Below are positions 42,701 to 51,811 of a DNA stretch of 54,710 bases, one piece after another. Both the position numbers and the translations under genes were made by a program. Origin of the DNA: Seminavis robusta (lineage: Eukaryota > Bacillariophyta > Bacillariophyceae > Naviculales > Naviculaceae); the NCBI GenBank assembly GCA_903772945.1, contig CAICTM010000653.1, positions 1 through 54,710 of the forward strand, in the 5' to 3' direction. Each line of letters starts with the position of its first letter. Position 1 is the stretch's first letter. The notes beneath the pieces were generated by a model that saw nothing but the letters and a program-made list of their open reading frames with translations, did not search any database and had not been told where the DNA came from.

Positions 42701-42979
42701 ATCTACGGAAACGCGTCGGTTCAAAGGACGTTGCCTCAAGTAAGGGCTCGATGTCAACAGCTTATCCGTTCCATCATGTCTACTGCTTCTGCAGGACTCC
42801 CCAAGAAGCTGCTCGACTCGTGGGTTTCCAAGGAGGTTTACGTACCCCCAAAGATAGAGGAGAAGCAAAAGAAGAAAGCCGCCAGCACGCGGAGAAAGAG
42901 GCCTGAAAAGAAGCCTCCGGCTGAAGGCACGCGCAAATCTTCTCGACACCAGAAACAACGCACGCTGATGAACCTGTAG
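39728..42979 (+). CDS. LSD1-like flavin amine oxidase (histone demethylase type)
   Basis: 1,083 residues from ATG 39728, single exon. The FAD-binding motif VIVLGAGMAGLAAARELL is at 33-50, followed by EARDRPGGR (60-68). DLGGALIHG (about 116-124) and the C-terminal FAD/active-site segment AGEHTTPFHPSTIHGAFLSG (about 765-784) are typical of the LSD1/polyamine oxidase family. The latter includes the HPSTIHGA signature of KDM1-type enzymes. LSD1 removes methyl groups from histone H3 lysine 4 in the nucleus. Two long low-complexity insertions (about 195-365 and 455-545, Asn/Gln/Thr- and Lys/Arg-rich) interrupt the oxidase domain. No SWIRM domain is visible. The C-terminus adds a basic linker, a helical segment with SYGHNYSYIQSVVLP (Myb/SANT-like spacing, about 970-1020) and a highly basic tail. 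Confidence 0.85.
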   Translation: MSLPETSSDVPAAVASLKRPAAMKSLRAKKTRVIVLGAGMAGLAAARELLQRGYQVLVLEARDRPGGRLKGGVKTNDREGGNEGMKTLPNKVINPDDEVVKPVHKSRRKDTTTPVDLGGALIHGIDGNPIYALTQQMGIPTQPVSECLLFNETGWPVDTREDERISTMFNDCLEETFERLARLEGAPSSSGATNGDTPSNTTQVNNSNASDQQHDDQQENKSDTENNQPPQTAEPDRLVTIPPPTTDIADSKPAAITLNQRQENNLQELRTISPPSPSAVSQVEAGNEEKKTEHPNSDDVSTIEEVIVTTTQTSSATAANVVDSRQAAPRSNNQSDPPETIPAAAGSDGSNNDKSPSSFGDVFDKVCAEKGAPSALPLFQWHQHNLEVSCGASFADLGYKWNDDEPYGFNGPHVAVKTTWKPIMEGLAEGINILYQSPVKKVVMVVPDPPPQPEPQVLTPSEAQPGPDNAAKPTRKRKLTPAPTPLPSRRSRRLRGDNADARRSSRANKGQKVERFVVNEFSTETYEGNKSPPSQRTNGRSRKEEEEDEGIPHTTVQVTLHDGTVLEAEAVVCTLPLGILKLEPPPEPKLDKSNKQVTDEAEDGSDDASCAVSFYPSLSERKQTAINRLGCGLLNKCILSFPHVFWQDSDFLGVAHPAKSYLVLNAAVFTNKPILTFMYGGSFAEEIEEWTDNEIVADCMEVVRIICGKRDIPAPIDYAVTRWGQERYSRMSFSYVPPGVDGTEEFKAMSEAVYDPLVPQKPVIMFAGEHTTPFHPSTIHGAFLSGIREAYRLDLVVEAEANEFLEFDDEHVYQHTFAVRKLFQNVKSPVARAPRQSASSSSETNESGSEQQADSRGAQPQANGSSEQQQNRRRQHRRRGAATVTNTSMSLRERPQAVLPEQTAPPQRRKKATQAQANNGTSVTPHAKRSRRSSYAMGDGTTPSSNGKAPAVDADNEQNDKLVASLERRTLMRALESYGHNYSYIQSVVLPIYGNASVQRTLPQVRARCQQLIRSIMSTASAGLPKKLLDSWVSKEVYVPPKIEEKQKKKAASTRRKRPEKKPPAEGTRKSSRHQKQRTLMNL

Positions 42980-43491
42980 GCGGCATCTTATTCACTTCCA
43001 CTAATCAATACCGTATATTCATAATCAAAGGTTTTGGATGGGACTTCTAGCTACTAGTAATTGTTGCTCTGCAATGTTTGCCTGCCGGGGCGGAGCTCGC
43101 ATGATTGAGGTCTTTGACTCATCTCCGCCGTGGGGTTTGCCACCCATATTGCCTAGCAGCCAAGCAATGATGTACCGGCAGCTAACCAAAAACTTCATCA
43201 GAGTTCGATATCTAACTTTATATATGAAATTGATTTAATTGTGCTCAGTGTGCTCAGCCAAGCATAAGTCCAAATAAACGATGCCTGAATCTGCCCTGCG
43301 ATTTGGCTGCGTTGCAACGATCCCTTGCGATGTTGAACCGCAGCTTTCTGTGCCTCTCTTCTTACTCCCAACAAGATGATTGCCATTATTGTGTTGTGTC
43401 CTCGGCCGTTCGTCCCTTTCCACCGCCTCGAGCTGTCTCCCTCTGGTGGCATTTTCTGCTTGTATGCCTGGGTTGGTTGCGCGCTGTTTGA
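42980..43491. other. convergent intergenic region
   Basis: 3' regions of the amine oxidase and CAP-domain genes. I see no gene. Confidence 0.4.
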
Positions 43492-44109
43492 CTACAAGGT
43501 CGGCCGTCTCCTGGCAGCAGTTTCCTGGAATAGTTGACTCATGTAAATCATTCCATCTTCTCCCGTGGCAGTTCCCACTCCAAAGCGTGCAAATCGATCG
43601 CTCAAGATATTGTTGCGTTCCGTGTCGCTCACCCCCACCATGATCATTTGATGAATGACTCGAATAGAGGGACCTCTTTGTACATTTTCGGCCATGGTGG
43701 CACTGGAAATGGGGCTTTCCAGTACCTCGCAGACCTGCGCCATTTCGTCGGCGTGCTTTTTGGCAATGGCATCCAAATGACGACAACGAACCAAGGGATC
43801 CTTTCCACGATGAATTCGTTCACGATTGACTAGAATGAGATTGCTGGAAAAGGCTCCCGTGCTGGGCAAGTCTCGCATTCGCTTTTGTCGTAGAGCTTGA
43901 GAGGGTGTGCGTTCCCAACGAATGGTCTGGTGGTCGCCTTCGTCCGACGACGAGTCCATGGTGCTCGTGGTACCGTCATCTCCTTTCTTGGAGGAAGACT
44001 TTGACGATGAATACTTGGAACGATTGCGAAGACGGCGAAAGGTGTTGCTGTCGCCCGTGAAGGAACGGACGATGCTGGTTTTGCGGAAACGTTTCAACAT
44101 GCTCGGCAT
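43492..44109 (-). CDS. CAP (SCP/PR-1-like) domain protein
   Basis: 205 residues, single exon. The first 85 residues are basic and Ser-rich without a signal peptide. The CAP-like domain follows: LVNRERIHRGKDPLVRCRHLDAIAKKHADEMAQ (about 92-124), ENVQRG (about 141-146), and the C-terminal DRFARFGVGTATGEDGMIYMSQLF (about 171-194). These correspond to the conserved helix 1, the N-V segment and the G-x-G-x-x...Y-x-x-Q-x-F strands of the SCP/TAPS fold. The absence of a signal peptide and of disulfide-forming cysteines is unusual for CAP proteins, which are usually secreted, and suggests an intracellular form as in some bacteria and diatoms. Molecular role unknown. Confidence 0.75.
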   Translation of the reverse strand: MPSMLKRFRKTSIVRSFTGDSNTFRRLRNRSKYSSSKSSSKKGDDGTTSTMDSSSDEGDHQTIRWERTPSQALRQKRMRDLPSTGAFSSNLILVNRERIHRGKDPLVRCRHLDAIAKKHADEMAQVCEVLESPISSATMAENVQRGPSIRVIHQMIMVGVSDTERNNILSDRFARFGVGTATGEDGMIYMSQLFQETAARRRPTL

Positions 44110-45376
44110 CGTTGCTGTTGGATTAGTAGTTGTGGACTTGGTTGGTTCTTGGATTGACGGTTGTCTGTGTTGTGAAAGTGGTTGATTGGTTGGCCTGTGA
44201 AGAAGAAAGGTTCCTTGGGTGACCTCTTATTGTCCAGTACGGTCTTGATCTTGATGAGTGTTGCTTGTGAGCTTGTGAGAGGCTATGCGGTTCTGTCTAT
44301 CTTGACTTGGTTGTGATTATTGTTCCTTTGGTTCGAGCTTGTCCCTGTGTAGGAGTTTGTGTTGCGGCCCAAGAATACACACGGTAATGGATCGAGATCA
44401 ACGCCAAATGATATTGTAAGCAGTGCTGCCTTTGTGTTACCGGTTACCTTGTAAGAAATGCAAGGAATTTGTGTTTTTGTTGTTGTTGGTATTTGGTATC
44501 ACCTCGGCGGAATTGAGTGAAAACTTCTTGGAGTACGGGTCTTCTCGTTCATTCGTTGTTAGAACATGCTTTTTAACTCACAGTCTGGCTTAGTAACCCA
44601 GTTTCGGTCATCCTTGACAACTGTTTAAATGTGTTTTTACCCTTGATGACACTTTCCGATTTTTATGATTAGAGTATTTAAATAGTTAATGCTCCCTCCG
44701 AAAGGTTCTTCATCCTGCATTTATTTGTCCAAGATTTGTGCGATGACTTTTATATTTTTAGCCTCGGTAAATCGCTACTTTGAGGACATTTATTTTTAAA
44801 CATGCAGTAATGGTACGTACCGGTACCTGAACAGACCAACTTGTACAGTACCATGCATGGTACCACTGATTTCAAAGACTCTCGAAACCTCAATGGCCAA
44901 GAGAGAAAGGCTTCCGCAGTTGAATGACAGCTGCGTACCGGTACAGAGCCGTCCACCTGACCAGCCGCAGAGCCGCTGGATGCAGTGGTGTGCTGTTTCT
45001 GATCACTGCTGCCTGGAGCATTTCCTTTTGGGCTGTCCTGGGTACAACTGCTGCTGCATGAGTTGCTGGGCTTGACTAGCAGTTCTTTTCAGCAATGCTG
45101 ACCATTTTCTTGGGTCAGTAGGTTCTTCCCGCGGAAATCCACCACAAATCTCAGCATGGACCTCACTGTTTCCTTTAGACAGCTGGAACTTGTTCCCAGA
45201 TTGTGGATTGTCACCAGGGGCGGGAGTCCGGTAATTTTTGAACAAGACAAGTGATGCACCCCTTCCCATTGTGGCACCACGTTTGGCCTTTCTCGTGGAC
45301 CACCATCAGCACCCATTACTGATTCGATTCTGGAGGGACCATTGTAGCTGCTCTCCTTTGGTCTTCTCTTGACGAG
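44110..45376. other. gene-less region
   Basis: Promoter of the CAP gene at the left and 3' region of the receptor-like gene at the right. It is AT-rich and contains ACCGGTACC-type palindromes near 44,820 and 44,935. No coding signal. Confidence 0.4.
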
Positions 45377-47162
45377 CTAGTAGCCTTCATGTTTTGCCGC
45401 ACTATCGTCACCTTCGTCCAGAAAGCTTTCGGCACCGTCGTGCCTGTCTGCGATTGTGAGGGGCTCCACTCGGTCCTTGTCGACGTTCGGCCTGGCAGCT
45501 TCAACCTTTCCTTTGCGTGATGCTTTTTGGTCCCAACTTCTATCACTTACCTCATTTCCCGTTGCTCCGCCTTGCATCGAAGCGTCCGGTTGGCTGCCAG
45601 TGTTGCAAGTAGCCACGTCTCCATCAACAGGAAAATCATCATTGTGGCCATCGTCATGCTGAATGCTCTCATCATAATCCGCGGCAAATTCACCAATACT
45701 GGATGAGTCATGGGGTTCATGTTGCTGTTGTGTTACAGTGGTAGTCGTGGTAGTCGCTGGCGCAGCAGGAGTTGTTGAGGGTTCTGGTTGTTGTTGCTGA
45801 GGTGTTGCGTTCTTCCCTGCCGTCGACCGACGTAAAAACGACAGAGCACCCCGGTTGCTCGTGGTGGAGCTTTGTCCAATTCCAAACTGTGTGTGGCGCC
45901 GTGTCTGTCTTTGATTGCCTCCCTGACGATGACGAGGCACCACCCTATCACCGTACATGGCCCGTCGGAAGGCCCACCACTTGCTTTCCAAGGCGAAGTC
46001 CTTTCGTACTCTCAAGTAGGTTGGTCGAACGTAAACCTGCGACAAAAGATAGCAAAGACAAAGAAAGAAGTTTAAAAGAGCTGTATGGACCACTTCTCTT
46101 TTTGCTTGCTTGTTTTGCTTTGCGAGAACGACGACGTACCAGTAGATTGAGTATTCCCTGTGTCGGAAATGTCAGTGATTGCAGGACCAACAATGGAAAG
46201 ATCTCATCTTCATCCTCGGCATCGTAATCTCTACTTTCCATGATGCGCACAGCCATGGCCGGCACATAGGTGATCAAATAGGCTCCGACATAGAGAAACG
46301 CTTGTGTGGCCACTGCACGTATTCGCTTCAATTGGGGGTCTTCAGAAGATGGTGCCACCGACCGTCGTAGTGAAAAGCTTCGTTTGGGTTGAGTCTGCTG
46401 TTGTGTGCTCGCCTGCACTATTATTTGTCGTGTCGTTGCATTTTGTCTGCCTCTTTGTATGGTGGTGTAGACATGACAGAATACCAATAGATTGTTGCAC
46501 AGAATGAGTGTAAACGTGAGAAGAGACGGCAATCCTCCAACGATCCAAGCCACCAGTTGCGATTGACAGCATTCTCCCGTTTCGCCCTCGTTGCATCCAC
46601 ATCCTTCGGGCCATTTGGAGATCCAGCATCCCATTCCCACGCTGATTTCCCGGTACCATCCCATGACAGCTCCAACAATGGCCGTGATGAGTGGAAATCC
46701 AATGGATATCACGTGCATGACTGGTTCGTAGTGTTGCGCAAAGATTCGATCCGGCACACCCCATCGCACCGTCATGACAAAGAATATCGAGAGCATGCCA
46801 TTGTACCAGGCGGATACAAACGTTAATTGTTGTGCCACTCCCAAAGCACTGCAGGTTGCATCCGTCCCAATCGCCCAGACTCGCTGGGATGTTTGTTGAG
46901 GCAATAAAAATGCCTGCAAGGGGAATTGAGCACTGGCCATCAAATCACTGCAGCTCAGTCCCAAGAGGATTCTTCGATAGGGAGTTTGCCATTGTCGCTG
47001 CGAAATCACCATGTAAATGATTTGACTAGATCCAAGGAAACTCAAAAGAGCCGGGAGGAACGGCAGTAACGAAAGGACCTTTTCTTGAGTGTCGGAAAGA
47101 TTGGAAATGTGATCCGATCGCAGCATAGCTGTGGGCGCCATGGTGGTCGTCGAGTTTGCCAT
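45377..47162 (-). CDS. seven-transmembrane receptor-like protein
   Basis: Two exons, 47162-46140 and 46036-45377 (donor GTACGT, acceptor TTGTCGCAG, phase 0), give 560 residues from ATG 47162 (AAGATGG context). Seven hydrophobic helices lie in the first 340 residues, for example FLPALLSFLGSSQIIYMV, ILLGLSCSDLMASAQFPL, LTFVSAWYNGMLSIFFVM, ISIGFPLITAIVGAVMGWY and GGLPSLLTFTLILCNNLLV. There is a Cys-rich second extracellular loop (GCGCNEGETGECC) and a long basic third cytoplasmic loop. Helix 7 and the juxtamembrane arginines (NLLVYVRPTYLRVRKDF) join exactly across the intron, which confirms it. This is the pattern of a cAMP-receptor/secretin-like GPCR of protists. The 190-residue tail is Gln/Thr-rich, then acidic, and probably disordered. 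Ligand unknown. It is divergent from the RING-finger gene. Confidence 0.82.
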
Positions 47163-47624
47163 CTTCAAATAATGCCCAAAACTTTCTCCCACTTTCTCGA
47201 ATTCTCACTGCTTGGATCCAACCTAATAGCTAGCTAGCTCGCAGCTCACCATTAACAGATACTACTATACCGGTAGCCAATCCCATCTAGTCTAGTTTAG
47301 TGCTCCAACAGAGAAGTAGACTAAGTAAGTAACCATGCAGCTTTCTCGCGATTTGTCGTGTTTGCGTAGTGGGCACTTTGGCAATTGGCAAAGAAATAAA
47401 ACCGCAGAGCGGGTTGACAACAGCAAGAAGAAATGACAAGATTTCTTTTCTCGAAACACCGCCTCGTCATTCAACGATAGATTGCGACACTCGTGCCTCT
47501 TGCATCATCTTACAGTATTCCTTCTGGTTCATCGCAAAGCAAGCTATTAATAAGAGCCGTGCATTTCTTTGTTTACACTGGCTAGCAACCCTGTCTCTGT
47601 CTCTGTCCCTGTCCTGATTGATTG
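47163..47624. promoter_or_regulatory. divergent promoter, receptor and RING genes
   Basis: 462 bp between two outward starts. There is a CT-rich (CTGTCT)n stretch just before the RING gene start (47,592-47,614) that may serve as a pyrimidine initiator. No other motif stands out. Confidence 0.4.
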
Positions 47625-49841
47625 ATGAGTTCCAATATTACCAACAACAGCGACGAGTGCGACAAAGGACCAACCATGGAGGCGCAAAAAGACGACGATG
47701 ATGATGTCTACACAACGAGCTGCCCGATTTGCTTTGCGGAGGAAGTGTCGTTGGCCAAGTCTCCCACATGTGGTCATGCCTTTTGCATTGACTGTCTGAG
47801 ACAGTTCTTTGCTCTGCCAGAAGAAGAAGAAGAAACAACAGCAATCACCAGTCAGCAAGATCCACAGCAGGATGTTGACCAAGAAGCGGAAGAAGAAGAG
47901 TCTGCAAGCACCCTCCAATTTTTGCTGCAGAATCAAAATGCGGACAATATTGCCACCATTGGACGATGTCCTCTGTGTCGAAACCCCATCAGTCTGTTGA
48001 CCATGGTACACAGGCTCACGGGTCGACCTGTGTGGACCAGTGGCCGTGTCACGCGCTTGGAGGAATCGCCACTGGCAGGGAAAATATTTGCCACGAGACG
48101 AGGAATTGGATTCAACAGTTTCCATTTTCCACCTCATGACAACCACCACAACAATAATACAGAACAACAACAACCCAGCCGTCCTTTTATGCTGTGGAAA
48201 GACGACAAGGCACTGTATACTCACCACAACAACAACAATACGAAAGAGGAACAAACCAAGTATTACTTGGACCAAGGTTGTTTCTACTTTATTCCCAAGC
48301 GAACATTTCATGGTACCGTTTCTCTCCCAGATTCACACGGCAATCCACAACAACATGATGTGCTATTGTGCTTTGCACCAAATCATTCCTCCATCAATGG
48401 AGGATTCATGCTGCGACGGGCCAGTCAACCACCAACACCCAAAACATCATCATCAGAACAACCACTGCCATTGTGTTGTTACCAACCCTTGGATGGATCT
48501 TGGTGGGTCAGCTGGTATCGAGAAAAACCTCAGAGTCCGGTGGGAACACCCGAAGCCGACCGACTCATCTTCAACGAGGATCAGATTCAAATCAAGGACA
48601 ATGTGGTATACGTCCCTGGTGGGTTGCAATACTTGATTCGATACGAAACAGATCAAATATACTTTCATTGGCCCGAATTGGGCGTCTTGCAAACGCTCGA
48701 TCCAAAATGTGATTTTCGCAATGCTGACAACAACAATACTGACGACGACAATAATACTGACGAAAATACTGACGACGACAGCCATGAGACCAAAATCCCA
48801 CCACCCATTGGATACGAGCTCCACTGGCACACTACCAGCAAACAGCAACCCTTTATTTGTTGGAAGCGAGAGACTATTGAAAGTCCACCCACAGGCACCG
48901 CTGCTGCCGTGGTGGAATACTTGGGTCTCTCGGGAGGACAGCAACAGCGTATGATTGACCCTGCCTTGAGCGCCATGATTGGACCATGGTGGTACCGAGA
49001 AGTACGGCCCGTGGCGGCTGTCCAAACGAACAAGGATGGACGACCTCCTTATGTGGCCAAGCAGCTCTGGGGCAATAGTTTCTGTCAAGGAAAAACCGTG
49101 GGTCTTGCCTCGTATCATTTTACTGCAACAAGCCAAAAAGAAGAAAATGGCAGCCACAACAATGGACAACAACAACACCATGCCTACATTTCGTATGAAA
49201 ACGAAAAATGCTATCAATGGCCACCCCTAGACGATGGATCACCCATTCCAGCGCAAGTGTACTTTCACAACATTGCTTTCGAACAAGTTCAACAACCCAC
49301 TCGAACTGCACCTGGATCAGAAGACAATAGTGGCACGGCAGAATCTATTACGCATGTCGTGTTTCGTGGGACTATTGAATGGCTTCATGACTATGGCACT
49401 ACGTGGCAAAACCATAAGCGATGGGAGTACGAGATGCAGTTTGATTCGCAATTCACATGCATCGTGTCCGGTACCGTTCACTGCATTACGGAGTCGGATG
49501 AAAGACGTGAAATGTCCACGTTCGGTACCAGTTTGGTCTACATCAATGCCGGTATTGTGGGCGCCTTTGATATGTGGATGATGAATAATGGAGCTGCTTC
49601 TTCCAGCAGCGATAACCATGTCAACCAAAATGGAGCCGTGGAAAATGGGGCAGATGAGGAGAGTAGCACTGCGCCGCAGCAAGAATCCGATTCCTATCAA
49701 CGTTACAAGAATCTGTCGCGTGATTTGCGGGTACGACTGCAGGAGGAAGGTGCTTCGGTCAGAACTGTAGCCATCTTGAATGCAGTCCTGACACGGTCGC
49801 AACAGCCAGGAGGCGAGTCACCTATAGACTATAACGTATAG
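47625..49841 (+). CDS. RING-finger protein with repeated unknown domain
   Basis: 738 residues from ATG 47625. A C3HC4 RING starts at about residue 33 (SCPICFAEEVSLAKS, TCGHAFCIDCLRQFF). Its last zinc pair (CPLC) comes only at about 115, because a Gln/Glu-rich insertion of about 55 residues separates the sixth and seventh ligands. RING proteins of this kind act as E3 ubiquitin ligases. The C-terminal 600 residues hold at least three diverged copies of a beta-rich unit with aromatic repeats (GIGFNSFHFP, WWVSWYREKP, YISYENEKCYQWPP, VVFRGTIEWLHDY) that I recognise from no named family. It is probably a substrate-binding region. Asn/Asp-rich linkers (DNNNTDDDNNTDENTDDD) separate the units. No membrane segment. 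Confidence 0.75.
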   Translation: MSSNITNNSDECDKGPTMEAQKDDDDDVYTTSCPICFAEEVSLAKSPTCGHAFCIDCLRQFFALPEEEEETTAITSQQDPQQDVDQEAEEEESASTLQFLLQNQNADNIATIGRCPLCRNPISLLTMVHRLTGRPVWTSGRVTRLEESPLAGKIFATRRGIGFNSFHFPPHDNHHNNNTEQQQPSRPFMLWKDDKALYTHHNNNNTKEEQTKYYLDQGCFYFIPKRTFHGTVSLPDSHGNPQQHDVLLCFAPNHSSINGGFMLRRASQPPTPKTSSSEQPLPLCCYQPLDGSWWVSWYREKPQSPVGTPEADRLIFNEDQIQIKDNVVYVPGGLQYLIRYETDQIYFHWPELGVLQTLDPKCDFRNADNNNTDDDNNTDENTDDDSHETKIPPPIGYELHWHTTSKQQPFICWKRETIESPPTGTAAAVVEYLGLSGGQQQRMIDPALSAMIGPWWYREVRPVAAVQTNKDGRPPYVAKQLWGNSFCQGKTVGLASYHFTATSQKEENGSHNNGQQQHHAYISYENEKCYQWPPLDDGSPIPAQVYFHNIAFEQVQQPTRTAPGSEDNSGTAESITHVVFRGTIEWLHDYGTTWQNHKRWEYEMQFDSQFTCIVSGTVHCITESDERREMSTFGTSLVYINAGIVGAFDMWMMNNGAASSSSDNHVNQNGAVENGADEESSTAPQQESDSYQRYKNLSRDLRVRLQEEGASVRTVAILNAVLTRSQQPGGESPIDYNV

Positions 49842-49991
49842 AGATACTAGTTTTGCTATTAATCCAGGCAGCTTGAGGCACTGAAGAGCCTTCTATTCAT
49901 TACACAACCCAAGCGCATTAGTTAGGACACAACTGCAGCCGGAACGTCATGTACAGAACAGTTACTGGTAACAATTCTCATTGATTTGTTG
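49842..49991. other. convergent spacer
   Basis: 3' ends of the RING gene and the methyltransferase-fold gene. Nothing else seen. Confidence 0.4.
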
Positions 49992-50957
49992 CTATCTTTG
50001 CTTGACAAATCCATTGTATGGCGGACACCATATCCCTTGACAGGTATCCGAGGTGACATCTGGCTGAAACTGGACCGACCATGCCCCCACATCTGGCTTG
50101 GATTTCCAAATGATGTCGCCTTTAGCATCGATCAAGTAGTAGGTTTGTTTGTACCAGTAATCCTTTTGTGCATTGGCAGGAGCCAATAAACGGGCATCTT
50201 CCAAATCAGGATCCAGAAATTCTTTGGCAATCTGCTGTGCCTTGTCCAAGTTGATTGCAAAATTGTATACAATGGTGTGGTACCGCACGTTGGGATTGTC
50301 CCGTCGCTGATTACGAAAGAATCGTTCATCATCCATTTCAAAAAACTTGACGGAAGGAGGACACTCCACCACATTGCCTTCCCACGCCAACCCAGACCAA
50401 TCGACGGCGTCCATGTCGGTAAATCCCATTTCATAAAGGGTTTGAGTGGAGACTCCTGCTCCTGCCCCTACATCCAAGGCTCGGTTTCGGTTGGGATTGT
50501 TCTTGGCGCCAGAGCCAGATTTTTTTCGGCCAATCGGGGCAATGGTTTCTGCCAGTACATCGTAGGCTTCTTTGGGAGAAACATTGGTGTCCTTGGATGC
50601 AACGATCGAGTTTGTGTACTCTTTCAGATTGTAGGCTTTGGTTCGGAAGGGTGTCATGGGATCTTCAGTAGCTTGGGATGCCAGTGGATGGAACGTCAGA
50701 ATTGCCGGGAGTGCCAAAGCCGACTTTTCCAGCCACTGTCGCCGAGAAGATAGTTGACTTTGTTGTCCTGAAGGATCTTGTGGATCCAACCGAGAAAAAA
50801 GGCTCGAGCCTCGTCCAAGGGTCTTGTGTGACTTTGTGTGCATTTGGAAGGCCGTTGGTCCATCCCTGGACGAGGCAACGAGCCCCTCTGCCGGTTGCCA
50901 TGATATCATGGACGTCAAAGCCAGAATAAACCAAGGTAATTGCTTCTTTTTCATCAT
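49992..50957 (-). CDS. methyltransferase-fold protein with thylakoid-lumen (Tat) presequence
   Basis: 321 residues from ATG 50957, single exon. A signal peptide (about 1-25) is followed by a Ser/Arg-rich stretch, then a second targeting signal with twin arginines: SRRQWLEKSALALPAILTF (71-89) ending ASQA (93-96). This is a typical Tat-pathway thylakoid lumen signal. The mature part has a class I methyltransferase motif ALDVGAGAGVSTQTLYEMGF (about 160-180) and a partner strand end DAVDWSG. It lacks any motif revealing its substrate. A retroelement 3' fragment begins about 160 bp upstream of its start, and TGACGTCA lies at -136. It could be an active enzyme or a structural relative acting in photosynthetic complex assembly. 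Confidence 0.75.
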   Translation of the reverse strand: MMKKKQLPWFILALTSMISWQPAEGLVASSRDGPTAFQMHTKSHKTLGRGSSLFSRLDPQDPSGQQSQLSSRRQWLEKSALALPAILTFHPLASQATEDPMTPFRTKAYNLKEYTNSIVASKDTNVSPKEAYDVLAETIAPIGRKKSGSGAKNNPNRNRALDVGAGAGVSTQTLYEMGFTDMDAVDWSGLAWEGNVVECPPSVKFFEMDDERFFRNQRRDNPNVRYHTIVYNFAINLDKAQQIAKEFLDPDLEDARLLAPANAQKDYWYKQTYYLIDAKGDIIWKSKPDVGAWSVQFQPDVTSDTCQGIWCPPYNGFVKQR

Positions 50958-51092
50958 CGGTACAGTACATAGAGATGGAAGGGAGCTTGCTTTGGGATAA
51001 ACTGTTGCAGAAGAGAAGTGAGTTGCTTCTTTGGAAGCCTTGTCGGCACCAAGCAAGGATCCCAAGCTTGCTGATGCCAACAAAAATGACAG

Positions 51093-51100
51093 TGACGTCA
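51093..51100. promoter_or_regulatory. CRE palindrome TGACGTCA upstream of the lumen protein
   Basis: 136 bp upstream of ATG 50957, between the gene and the retroelement fragment. Confidence 0.5.
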
Positions 51101-51119
51101 GTTGTTAGAGCCAACAAGG

Positions 51120-51533
51120 CTGCGTGGATATTCAATAATACGAGTCGAGTCACAAGTCAGCCTCCCATTCTCCAAAACTTCCATGATCTTCAAAGAAACA
51201 TCATGGAAGTTTGCATCTTGTTGCAAGGCAACCCAATCAGTGTTGTCAAGACCATCGGGACATGACACTGCAGCTTTATAGGCCACTCAAAATACTGAAA
51301 CTATCCAGAGAATCGCAAGAGAAGCTAATCAACTCCTGTAACGAAATCTACAGAGCCTGCCAACACAATACCACATTTCAGAAGCACCATAGTCTAATAT
51401 CCCAAGCACTGATGATTCCCATGGAGGATGAAAGATTCAAACAACCCAAAAGCCGCCACAGAGCTCAGCCTGTGGTTTTGAGATTCGGCAGTTTGTGCGT
51501 AAACTCACTTAGTTCGGTCACTTTTGCTAAATA
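51120..51533 (+). mobile_element. 5'-truncated 3' end of the retroelement family
   Basis: The plus strand aligns with the minus strand of about 2250-1814 in the region-1 element. Matching runs include CAAGCACTGATGATTCCCA, CGATTCGGCAGTTTGTGC (one base differs at the start), ATCCAGAGAATCGC and ATCAACTCCTG, in the same order and spacing. It stops at TTTTGCTAAAT (51,522-51,532), where the region-1 element ends TTTTTGCTAAAA. The RT is absent, as expected for an insertion truncated during target-primed reverse transcription. The left boundary is approximate because identity falls off near 51,120-51,150. Confidence 0.75.
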
Positions 51534-51691
51534 GTACAGTAGGCTATATTCTGCCCCCGCCCCTCCCATCACCCTACCGGTAGATCCCATTTCCCAGGTT
51601 ACTCTCGCAGACAAGTAAGTGTGCCGCCAAGGATTGGTGGGTTGGAACCTTCCGGTACACTTGCGAGTGGGCAACACCTGTTTGAGGTCAT
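51534..51691. other. spacer between retroelements
   Basis: Short unassigned sequence with no feature seen. Confidence 0.3.
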
Positions 51692-51811
51692 TGTCGGAGG
51701 ACTCTACGGCTAGTAACTTGATAACAAAGAACTAGAATGAAAAGAGTGAGAGGATCGCTAATCGATCCTCTGTGGCTACCGGTTGACTGACAGACTGTAA
51801 GTCGCGTGACA
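51692..51811 (-). repeat. candidate 3' LTR of the copia element
   Basis: In element orientation this 120-bp segment starts TGTCACGCGACT and ends CCGACA, so it has TGTC/GACA inverted ends. It is directly preceded by a purine-rich polypurine tract, AGGGGAGGG (51,812-51,820). The partner LTR is outside the window, so the boundary is unconfirmed. Confidence 0.55.
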
